A DNA stretch of 64,000 nt from JAMHWD01 sp035911135 (lineage in GTDB: Bacteria > Pseudomonadota > Alphaproteobacteria > Micavibrionales > Micavibrionaceae), in contig JAMHWD010000034.1 in assembly GCA_035911135.1 (NCBI GenBank), positions 183,688 to 247,687 on the forward strand, read 5' to 3'. Shown here one piece after another: positions 36,210 through 46,200 of the stretch. The translations under genes were made by a program, and so were the position numbers. The notes beneath the pieces are model-generated. The model ran no database searches and was not told the DNA's origin. It saw only the letters and a program-made list of their open reading frames with translations. Position 1 is the stretch's first letter. Every line of letters begins with the position of its first letter.

Positions 36210-38537
36210 TTATGCGTCCGTATCTTCAGCCGCTGTGCCATATTGGCGGGCCTGCAATTTACGGATCACCTCATCTTTTTCGCCGTAAGCCACAAGGCGG
36301 CCGCGGTCAATCAGGATCAGCTTATCGACCAGCGCCAGCATCGAGCCCTTATGCGTGATCAGGATCGTTGTCTTATTCTGACAGAGCGATTGCAGGCGTT
36401 TCTTCAAACGGTTCTCCGAGGCCGGATCCATCGCGGCCGTGGGTTCATCCAGTATCAGAATCGGCGGATCATAGAGCAGGGCACGGGCAATCGCCACGGC
36501 CTGACGTTGACCACCTGAAAGCGCATCGCCGCGCTCGCCGACTTGCGTATCGAGGCCAGCGGAAGAATCTTTCAAAAACTCCATCACGCCTGACATCTCG
36601 GCGGCCTTTAATACGGCGGCATCAGGGGCGGTTTCATGACCCATGGTGATATTCTCGCGCACCGAGCCAAAGAAGAGTTGCGGGCTTTGCTGGACCGCGC
36701 CCACACTGCGGCGCAGATCGCCCGGATCAATCTGGCGGACATCAGTGCCATCAATCTGTACCGAACCGCTGGTGGGTTCATAAAGATTGATCAGCAATCT
36801 CTCCAATGTTGTCTTGCCCGATCCCACCGCGCCGATCACGCCAACGCGCTCGCCGGGTTCGATGGTAAAATGCACACCGTTCAGCGCCGGGGTCGTCTGA
36901 CCCGGATAGTTAAACACAACATCCCGAAACTCTACACGGCCGCGCATATCTGGCATGGCAATGAAATGCTTGCCCTTGGGGCGCTCGACCGGCTTTTTCA
37001 TGAGCTGATCGAGTTGAATAAGCGCCTGTTTGGACTGGCTGTAACGGATCATCAGCCCGGCCACCTGCGACAACGGCGCCATGGCCCGGCCCGAAAGCAG
37101 CACGCAGGCAATCAACGCGCCCATGGAAATATTGCCAAGGCTGATCTGATAAACGCCCACGATAATGATGAAAACACTGACCAGCTGCTGGATGAATTGC
37201 GCCCAGTTCTGAACCCAGGAGGACAGGCGGCGGGATTTCACGGAAGTCTCCGAAGATTTAACGCTCAGCTCTTCCCAGCGGCGCTGGATATGGCCTTCGG
37301 CGGCTTGCACCTTAATCGTCTCAAGGCCAATAATAGTCTCAAACAGCAGCGCACTTTTCAGGGCGCTTTCGTTCAATGATTGCTTGATGATTGCTTCCAA
37401 TGGCTTTTGCATCAGCCAGCCCACGCCCACCACCAGCGGAATAGCCACCAAGGGCACAATCGCCACCCAACCGCCAATCAGGGCGATCACGCCAATGAAC
37501 AATAAAACAAAAGGCAGATCGACGATGGAAACCATCGTGGCGGAGGTAAAGAAATCCCGCAGCGTTTCAAATTCTTTCATATTGCTGGCCAGAACCCCGG
37601 CGCTGGCCGGACGGGCCGTCATGGTCATACCCAGAATCTGCTCGAACAGCGAGGCCGATATCTGCACATCGGCACGGCGGCCAGCCACATCCAGAAAATG
37701 GGCGCGCATGTTTTTCAGGATAAAATCAAAAACATAGACGACCAAAATACCGATCGAGAGCACCCAAAGCGTGTCAAAGGCGTTATTCGGTACAACCCGG
37801 TCATAAACATTCATCACATAAATCGAGCCCGCCAGGCCAAACAGGTTAATCATAACCGCGGCCAGAATGACTTCTTTGTACAGGATGCGGTTTTTCTTCA
37901 GCGCCGCCCAGAACCAGTCACGGGCATTGTCAATCTCGGCCGGGCCGGCGCGTTCATCCGCGCGGGCGACAGGGCGCACAAAAAACGCATAGCCGGTATA
38001 GAGTTTTTTCAGATCCTCAAGCGCCAGAACCTGCTTTTCATTATCGGTCTCCGGGAATTGCACCGTAAAGGTTGTGCGCGGATCAATAATGACATCCTGA
38101 CCTTCGGTTTTTTGCGGCGGGGCATCCTTGGGGAATTTGATATCCCAGATAATGCAGGCCTGCCCCTGTTCCAGCGCAATAATGCAAGGTAGATTAGGCG
38201 CAATCGCCAGCGATTCCAGATTACGTTCCGCCAATGATGCCTTGAGATCGGCGCGTTCAGCCGCGCGGAAAAACAAAAGCGGCGTAATGCCGCCTTTTGG
38301 TATCGGCAGACCGGCCGTTAATGAAACGGCGCTGGTCCTGCGGCCATAATAGCCGGCCATGATGCGTAAACATTCCACCAAAGGGCTGTGGATGGCCACA
38401 CGGTCCGCCTGCAGTGGCCACTGGCTTTCATCAATGCGCGATTCCGCGGAAGAACCCGGCCCATTTTGCGCCTGATGATTACCGGATTGCTCCGCCTCAT
38501 CGGGGCTGGATGCCAGATTCTTGTCAGATTCGCTCAC
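36210..38537 (-). CDS. type I secretion ABC transporter with C39-like domain (LapB/HlyB type)
   Basis: The 775-residue protein has a disordered N-terminus, a C39-like domain (about residues 45-185), a six-helix exporter domain (about 220-510) and an ATPase with Walker A GAVGSGKTT, signature LSGGQRQAVAIARAL and Walker B ILILDEPTAAMD. The C39 region lacks the catalytic Cys (HSPLVECLRIM aligns a Pro to it), so it should bind the substrate but not cut it, as in RTX exporters. It starts with GTG. It energises export of the adjacent adhesin and perhaps of the second RTX protein at 58162-61227. Confidence 0.93.
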   Translation of the reverse strand: MSESDKNLASSPDEAEQSGNHQAQNGPGSSAESRIDESQWPLQADRVAIHSPLVECLRIMAGYYGRRTSAVSLTAGLPIPKGGITPLLFFRAAERADLKASLAERNLESLAIAPNLPCIIALEQGQACIIWDIKFPKDAPPQKTEGQDVIIDPRTTFTVQFPETDNEKQVLALEDLKKLYTGYAFFVRPVARADERAGPAEIDNARDWFWAALKKNRILYKEVILAAVMINLFGLAGSIYVMNVYDRVVPNNAFDTLWVLSIGILVVYVFDFILKNMRAHFLDVAGRRADVQISASLFEQILGMTMTARPASAGVLASNMKEFETLRDFFTSATMVSIVDLPFVLLFIGVIALIGGWVAIVPLVAIPLVVGVGWLMQKPLEAIIKQSLNESALKSALLFETIIGLETIKVQAAEGHIQRRWEELSVKSSETSVKSRRLSSWVQNWAQFIQQLVSVFIIIVGVYQISLGNISMGALIACVLLSGRAMAPLSQVAGLMIRYSQSKQALIQLDQLMKKPVERPKGKHFIAMPDMRGRVEFRDVVFNYPGQTTPALNGVHFTIEPGERVGVIGAVGSGKTTLERLLINLYEPTSGSVQIDGTDVRQIDPGDLRRSVGAVQQSPQLFFGSVRENITMGHETAPDAAVLKAAEMSGVMEFLKDSSAGLDTQVGERGDALSGGQRQAVAIARALLYDPPILILDEPTAAMDPASENRLKKRLQSLCQNKTTILITHKGSMLALVDKLILIDRGRLVAYGEKDEVIRKLQARQYGTAAEDTDA

Positions 38538-38582
38538 GTGATTTCAACCCCCCGTGAATATTGAGAAAAAGTCTCGCCTGAA

Positions 38583-40064
38583 TTAACGCGCCTTCATGCG
38601 GTCTTCGTTGCTCCAGCTCTCGCGTGCACTGATCGCGCTCTCGCGCGGATAGTTCACTTCGAGTGTTGGCAGCAGCGTGCCTTTCAGGGCCAGCAGACGA
38701 TAAACGGCCAGCATCTCCAGGAACTCGGCATTGACGGTATTGCTGCGTGAGACGAATAATTCGTTTTGCGAATCCAAAACATCGAGCAGCGTGCGGCGAT
38801 CGAGGCTGAACTGATCCTTGTAGGATTTTACCACTTCAGTATTGGCAGCAGCCTGCGCGCCGAATTGTTCAGCACGTTCCCCGGCAGCAACCATGGCGGC
38901 CCATGTCTGGCGCACGTCATTTTCAAGAGCGCGGCCGGCTTCGGCGCGGGCTTCTTTTGATTGCTGGTGACGGTGGATGAATTCCTTCGCGCGGGCCGTA
39001 TCGGCGCCGCCGCGATAGAGATTCCAGTTCATAACCACCAGAGCCGAAGCGCTGCGGTCACGGCCTTCAACGCCGCCCAGATTGTGACCCTGACGGCCAT
39101 TCACCTGCAGGTCGAGCTGCGGGTAGAATGTCGAGCGCGTGCCTTGTGCCTCGGCATAGGCCACTTCGATATCGGAGGCGAAAATATCCAGTGTCGGGCT
39201 GTGCGCCAGCGACTGCAGAACTTCGTTATCAACATCGGCGGCCAGTTTTTCAAATGGCGTTTGCGGCAGGTTCAGTTGACCCGGCGCATCGCCCACTTCC
39301 AGACGATAGCGGGATTCAGCATTACGCAGCGCCTGACGCGTATCGGTTTCGGTCGCGCGCGCCTGTGCAACACGAGCCTTGATCTGTTCCATATCAGCCG
39401 ATGTCGAGCGGCCGGCTTCTACGCCCTGATTAACCATCTCCAGGATGGAAAGGTGATCAGCCACGTTCTGACGGGCCGTGGTCAGCAATTCGCGCTGGCG
39501 TAGAACTTCGAGATAGGCTTCCACGATAGAAAGGCCGACCAGTTCAGCGGTTTCGCGAACGCGGTGCGCGGAAGAATTCACACGCGCCTTCTGACGGTCA
39601 ACTTCATACCAGGCTTCCCAGCCATCAAAGAGCATCTGTGTCAATGTTACGCCTGCCTCATAACGGCCGAGCGATTCTGTGTCATCGCCATCAAGACCGG
39701 CGCGCGTGCCCGGATCATCGCTGTACTCGTAACCGCCATCAGCGCGTGCGTCGATCGAGGGCAGGAAAAGGGCGCGGCCCTGATTCAGTTCTTCATCTGT
39801 GGCTCTGCGGCTGGCGGCGACAACACCGTATTCAGGATTTGTCGAGATACCAACGGCCACCGCATCACGCAGGGAAACCTGCAGATTGCTGCCGGGCACG
39901 GGCGCTTCAGGCGCTGCCATCGGGGCAGGGGCTGCGATCGGCGTCATGCCGCCATCTTGCGCGCGCGCGCCTTGAGGTAATGCAACGAAAGCGCATAATG
40001 CCGAACCGAGCGTGAGCGCGTGAATTGATTTTCTGGAAATCACAGCCATAATCCTTTTATTCAT
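38583..40064 (-). CDS. TolC-family outer membrane channel of the type I system
   Basis: The product (about 493 aa) has a signal peptide (region ALTLGSALCAFVALPQGARA) followed by Pro/Ala-rich sequence and two OEP repeats, each with long helices (for example RRATDEELNQGRALFLPSIDARADGGYEY and the second half with DLQVNGRQGHNLGG). The motif DRRTLLDVLDSQNELF is typical of TolC/LapE channels. The start could be ATG 40064 or 40049; the latter is close behind AAAAGGA. The gene follows the adhesin and its terminator-like stem, and lies 45 bases before the transporter gene. Confidence 0.9.
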   Translation of the reverse strand: MNKRIMAVISRKSIHALTLGSALCAFVALPQGARAQDGGMTPIAAPAPMAAPEAPVPGSNLQVSLRDAVAVGISTNPEYGVVAASRRATDEELNQGRALFLPSIDARADGGYEYSDDPGTRAGLDGDDTESLGRYEAGVTLTQMLFDGWEAWYEVDRQKARVNSSAHRVRETAELVGLSIVEAYLEVLRQRELLTTARQNVADHLSILEMVNQGVEAGRSTSADMEQIKARVAQARATETDTRQALRNAESRYRLEVGDAPGQLNLPQTPFEKLAADVDNEVLQSLAHSPTLDIFASDIEVAYAEAQGTRSTFYPQLDLQVNGRQGHNLGGVEGRDRSASALVVMNWNLYRGGADTARAKEFIHRHQQSKEARAEAGRALENDVRQTWAAMVAAGERAEQFGAQAAANTEVVKSYKDQFSLDRRTLLDVLDSQNELFVSRSNTVNAEFLEMLAVYRLLALKGTLLPTLEVNYPRESAISARESWSNEDRMKAR

Positions 40065-40175
40065 TTTTTTAAATTGAAAGCCCGGAAGGTTATCCACAGG
40101 CCCATGATGTTCTTATTTATGCCTTTTTTGGCCAGACGATGCAAGCCCATGTTCCATAATTTCGGACTTTATGAA

Positions 40176-40212
40176 GAAAGGGGCGATGATTATGAAAATC
40201 ATCGCCCCTTTC
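40176..40212 (-). terminator. hairpin after the giant adhesin gene
   Basis: GAAAGGGGCGATGAT (40176-40190) pairs with ATCATCGCCCCTTTC (40198-40212), a perfect 15-bp stem with a 7-nt loop. On the minus strand it is followed by TTC and an AT-rich stretch rather than a clean T-run, so it may attenuate rather than stop transcription into tolC, setting export genes lower than the adhesin. Confidence 0.7.
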
Positions 40213-40240
40213 CTTAATTTTATGCAGTCTATATGACCGC

Positions 40241-43200
40241 TTAGACCGTTGTGCTTGATGCGGTATTGCCCAGGATCTGATCCAGCGTCAGGCCTGTTAC
40301 GCCTTCCAGTACAGCAACCTGTACCGAAGCGCCTGCGCCTGTGCCATCCAGATCAACCGAGACAACCGTATTGCCAGCCACTTCAGCCTTGCTGAAGACG
40401 AAGGAGTCAATAGCATCCTGCAGGTCATCATAACCGCCGATCACATTGGTGAAATCGAGCCTGTCATCACCGGCTGTGAAGTCCTTGATCGTATCAAGGC
40501 CGTTCGAGACCGAAGAAATGACAAACACATCATCGCCCGATCCGCCGTACAGCACATCGTTACCGGCGCCGCCATCAATCAGGTCGTTGCCTTCCTGACC
40601 GAAGATCGTGTCATTGCCCGCGCCGCCTGTAATCTTGTCATGACCGCCGGCACGTGCGCCTGCGCCATTGACCGATTCCTTGGCCAACTCTGCGGAATGC
40701 GTGCTGATATATTCAATCGTATCAGCGCGGTCCCATGTCTTGTCTGTACCCTGACCGCTTTCAAGACGGGCAAATACATCCCATCCTGCGCCGGGCAGCG
40801 TCGAAAGACCCTGCGCCTTGGCCAGAATATCAGTATAGAGCGAGTCACCGAAGATAATGTCGTTGTTATCGCCGCCCGAAAGCACGTCGCCGCCGACATT
40901 ATCAAATGTGTTGATCGGGTTGGTTGCCTCAAGGATATCCTTAAGGTCTGCCTCGTTCTTGACATTGATGGCCTTGCCGTCGCTGTCGATCACATTGATA
41001 TTCGAGATAGCCGCGCCGACATTGATACCAACGCCGATGACTTCATCGCTCAAGGATTGCAGCGTGGCAATCTCGTTCGAACCATCACGTGTGCCGTTGA
41101 TTTCGCTGACCACAACCGAGGCCGAGCCCGATGTCGCAGCGCCGCTGGCATTGTTGTAACGGTTTGGCTCGCCATCCGAGATGAAGTAAGTGATCGTCTC
41201 GGCGCCCTTGATCGGCTCAGCGCCTTTCAACCAGTTGATACCGCCCTGAAGAGCCGCTTCATAGTTGGTGTAGCCGTTGCCGTTCAGCGAGTTCAGATAC
41301 GCAACCGCATCTGTCAGGCCTTTGGTATCGGTGACCATGTATGTGCCGCCTTGCGTTGCGCCTGTACCAAATGTCGTGAAGTGAATTTTCACATCACCCG
41401 ATGGATACTCGGCGAATTGCTTGATCAGGTTTTCAACCGCATCCACCAGCAGCGAAAGGCGCGAAGTGGAGGAAGAAAGCGATCCCATGGATCCGGAAAC
41501 GTCCACGATAAAGAGAACGTTATAGTCCTTGGAAACAGGCGTCGATTTCGCGCCGCCGACATCGCCAACCAGAATATCGGAGCCCTTGCCGCCGATGATC
41601 TCGCCTTTGCCGCCGCCGACCTGATGAACGGTCGTCGATGTGCTGATGTCGTTGACATTCTTGCCAACCAGCAGTTTCGAGGCATAAGCATCAACGCTCA
41701 AGGTTGCCGTATCGGAATCACCATCACGGTCAGTCAGCGTGTAGGTAAAGATATCTTTGCCTTCGCTGCCCGGCTTGACGCTGTATGTGTAAGCACCGTT
41801 CATGTTGATCTTGAGTGTGCCGTACTGGCCTGTGATCGTGACGTTCGTGCCATCTTGCGGAACATTAACCGTGGACGTGCCGATTGTAACCTTCGTTACT
41901 GTATTGGCCTTATCCTCGCTCAGATCATCCGCTGCGCCTGCGCCGCCATTCTGGCCAGTTACAACGTTACCGGTTGTCGATGCGACCTTGGCCGAGTCGA
42001 TGCTTGTGGCATCGTTATTGGCAATCGGGCCATCATCCTTGATGTCGATTGTGATCTTGCCTGTGGCTGTATCGCCATCGGCATCACGGGCCACGACATC
42101 GAACTTGATCTGGATGACATCATCAGGGTTGGAGGCATTGGCATGATCCAGCTGCTCCAGCAAGGTGAATGTGTAGGAACCATTCGACTGAAGGATCAGC
42201 TTGAACACTTCCGTACCGGCGGCTGTCTTGCCGACATATGTATTGCCGGAAACTGTGATCGTCACGGCCTGACCGCCCGATGTCAGCACATTATTCTTCG
42301 CGCCGGTGAATGTCACCGTCGAAGGGCTGCCAACCAGGAAGGAACCGGGACCATCATTGCCGAAATCAGCCGATACTGTGCCGGCCGCGCTGTCCTCGCC
42401 AACAGGGGCAACGGCGAAGTCGCTCTCATCGACGGTTACAGTCTGGGACGTTACGTTCACAGGCTTGTCATCAGGGATCGAGATATTGATCGTCAATGTC
42501 GCCTTGTCGCCATCGCCATCAAAGTCTGTGATCGAATAAGTGAACACATCCTGCAGGGCCTGCTGGCTCGTGTTTTGCGTTGTCAGCGTGTAGGTATAGC
42601 TGCCATCGGCAAAGATTTTCAGCGTGCCGTACTGGCCGTTGATATTCGCCGATCCGCCTTGTGGAACATTCACAATAGTCGCGCCGAACTGGATCTGCGT
42701 TACCGTTGTGGCAACATCTTCGCTCAGATGATCGGCTGCGCCCGCGCCGCCGTTTACGCCTGTGATAACGTTACCGCTGGTCGATCCGCTCAAAGGATTG
42801 ACCGATTGCAGCGCCGCATCCAGATCAGCCGGATTTTGAACATTCAGCGCATCGCCGTTGGAGTCAATAACATCCAGACGCGCCAGTGTGGTGGCGCTTA
42901 CGCCGATACCCACGCTGATTACCGTGCTGAGACCTTTAAGAGCCGCAACTTCGCTGACCGTATCCGTTGTGGATGTGCCTGTGATTTCCTGCATCACGCC
43001 TGCTGCGCTGCCGCTGGAAGTGCCGCCTGTTGTGTTGACATAGCGGTTCGGCTCACCATCCGATACGAAGTATGTATATGTCTCGCCGCCGGGGATCGGA
43101 TCATTCGCCGTCGCGCCCTGCAGCCAGCTGATCGCCGATTGCAACGGGGCTTCGTAATTGGTGTTACCGGCAGCCGACAGGGCGTTCAGATAAGCAACAG

Positions 43201-46200
43201 CCGCATCATAACCGCCTGCATCCGTTACCGTAAACGTGCCGGTTGGTTTGGACGTGTCGGAGAACGGTACAATATGCACTTTAACATCGCCGGCATTATA
43301 CGCGCTGAAATCTTGCAGCAGATTGGCAACCGAGGATTTCAGAAGCGTCAGCTTGCTACCGGCCATCGAACCGGAAACGTCCAGAACCAGAACAATATTA
43401 TAGTCCTTGCTGGTTTCTGTTGCGGCAAAGCCGTTCACATCGTTCTTGGCATCAGGGCCATCGTCTTTCACATTGACTGTGATCTTGCCGCCAGCTGTAT
43501 CGCCATCGGCATCCTTGGCAATGACATCAAATTGCAGGGCAATCGTATCATCAGGATTTGTGCCATCGGCGTGATCCAGCTGCTCGGACAGCGTGAAGTT
43601 ATACGAACCGTTGCTCTGCAGCGTCAGTTTGAATACTTCGGTTCCGGCGGCAGTTTTACCGACATAGGAATTACCCTCAACCGTGATCGTCACGGCCTGG
43701 CCATGCGATGTCAGCGCATTGTTTTTCGCGCCGGTGAATGTCACGCCAGCAGCGCTGCCCACTTCAAATGTGCCCGGTGCATCCTGACCGAAATCGGCAG
43801 TGACATTGCCTGTGGCGCTGTCCTGACCGATCGGGGCCACGCCAAAGTCTGTTTCATCGACTGTGACTGTGCCGCCCTTGACGTTTTGCGGGATCGCATC
43901 ATACGCGCCGGAAATTTCCAGCTTCGCAATCGCGGTATCGCCATCGCCATCTGTCAGCGTGTAAGTGAATGTGTCTTTCGAATCCGCAGCCACACCCGGA
44001 TTGATCGTATAGATATACGAACCATCGGCTTTGATCTTCAGAACACCATATGTGCCGTTGATCGTTGTCTCGCCATTGGCGGCAACTGCCGTACCGTTTA
44101 CCGATGTCACCGTGTTGACGAGGTCTTCGCTTGGTGTGTCGTTGGTTGTGACATTACCGGATGTTGTCTTGTCGTTATGCTCGAACGAAACGATATCATT
44201 CGTTGCCGCAGGACCATCATCCTTGATCGTGACCGTAATAACGCCATTGGCTGTATCGCCATCGCTATCCGTGGCTGTGAAGCCAAACGTGAAATCCAGA
44301 CCATCATCATGGGCTGCTGGCGTGGAGCCATCAACCAGATGATCAATCGTGTCTTTCAGCGTGAATGTGTAGGAACCGTTATTGGCGATTGTCAGCGTGA
44401 AGACTTCCTTGCCGCCGGCTGTCCCTGTGTAGGTCGAGCTTGCTGCATTATATGTCACAACAACAGGGTTGCCGTTCGATGTCGCGCCGCCGAGATTAAA
44501 GACATTATTGCCTGTAATCGTTGCGCCGGCTGTATCATCGCCGAAATCAACGCTGATCTGGTCCGATACCGAAGTCGTGCGCGGCGCGCCAACCAGATTG
44601 CTTTCATCGAGCGTGATTTTCTCAGGCTGGGCGATGGAAGGCTCATCATCATCCGTCCATGTCAGGCGGATCGGCTGGGAGGCAGAGTTTGTGTTGTCGG
44701 TTGTGTCATATTCACCATCATTTTGTGTATCACGTGTCAGGACCACAGCTGTCAGGTTCAGCGTGCCAGCGAAAGAGCTGCTCTTGGATGTCACCACCAG
44801 AGCATCCGCTTCGGCAGGTGTCAGGCTGAGAACGCCAGCAACCGGCGTGCGGATCACGCCATTGACTGTGAAGTTAAAATTGGCCATCTCGGCTGCGTTA
44901 CCGCGGATCTCATAGCCTGTGATGCTTTCCGAGCCATCCTGGTCTGCACCAAGGAAGCCGTCAATGCTGACCGCTATGGGCTGACCTTCTTCGGCGCTGC
45001 CGCCACTGGCCGTGATCGAAGGCGCATCGGCAACCGCATCAACCGTTACATAGAACGCATCAGAAGCCGAAGCGCTGATGGCCGGTGTAACGCTGGAATC
45101 GGTGGCTGTGGCCTGAACCGAAAGACCGGTCAGGTCAAGATCACCCTGCGCTGTTGGCGTAAAGGAGAATGTACCTGTGTAGTTCGTGCCGGGCGCCAGT
45201 GTGATTGTGTAGCTGGCATTTGTATCAGGCGAACCTGCAACGCGTGTCCAGACTTCGCCATTCGCGCCATTCGAGGCCACAAAGCCGGCAGCGCCGCCTT
45301 CGAGCTTCGTCAGGTCAAGGCCGGTCAATGTAAGCTTCAGAACTTCCGCAGGGGCCGCGCCAGCTGCCAGAGAAGCTGTCACCGGAACCGTTACGGAATG
45401 ATCTTCCTTCACCTGAACCTGATCAACACCGTTATTCACCTTGATGAACGGCGTGTCGATTGTCGGCGACCAGCTTAATGTGAATGTGTCGCTGTCGCTG
45501 GCGTTGTTGTTGCCGGCAATTGTATCAGCATCGGAAACCGGATTTTCTGTTGTGTTGATCGTCACCTTGAAATCCAGCGAGCCGGAGTAATTCGGGTCTT
45601 TCGGCGTGATCGTCAGGCCAACCAGATCGGCGCGGTCCGTAAAGACCAGCTGTCCGCCTGTCAGTGTCACCGGGCCGTTTGCATTCGCAAATGTAAAGGC
45701 ATCCAGTGTCGCGCCCGGCGTTGTGAGTTCAATCACGATGGATGTGATGATTTCAGAACCATCATCATTGCCAATGCCGTTATTGACTTCCTCGCCTGTC
45801 AGGGCTGTGGGGATTTCGATATCCAATGTCACGCCTTCGAGGCCGCTATCATCGTTACCGATAACTTCCGGCGCATCGGCAACCGCATCCACAATCACAT
45901 TGAATGTGTCAGGGGCTGTTGTCGCGCTTGTGCCGCTGGCAGGTTCTACGGCCGTTGCCGTAGCACTCATGCCCGTCAGGTCAATATCGCTGTCGGCGGC
46001 AGGCGTGAAGGTAAAGGAGCCAGTGTAATTTGTGCCAGGGGCCAATGTAATTGTGAAGCTGGCATTGGTATCAGGCGAACCGGGAACGCGTGTCCAGACT
46101 TCGCCATTCGGACCATTCGAAGCGGCAAAGCTGTCCAGCTTTGTCAGATCAATTCCTGTCACTGTCAGCGAAAGAATTTCGCTGCCGGAACCAGCCGGGC

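Noticed and set aside
40640..45478. 1612-residue open frame on the strand opposite the adhesin
   Set aside because: It is a shadow. The adhesin is rich in Asp, Gly, Thr, Ala and Val codons whose complements rarely form stops; the antisense protein is Cys/Arg/Ile-rich with no domain, start site or repeat logic of its own.
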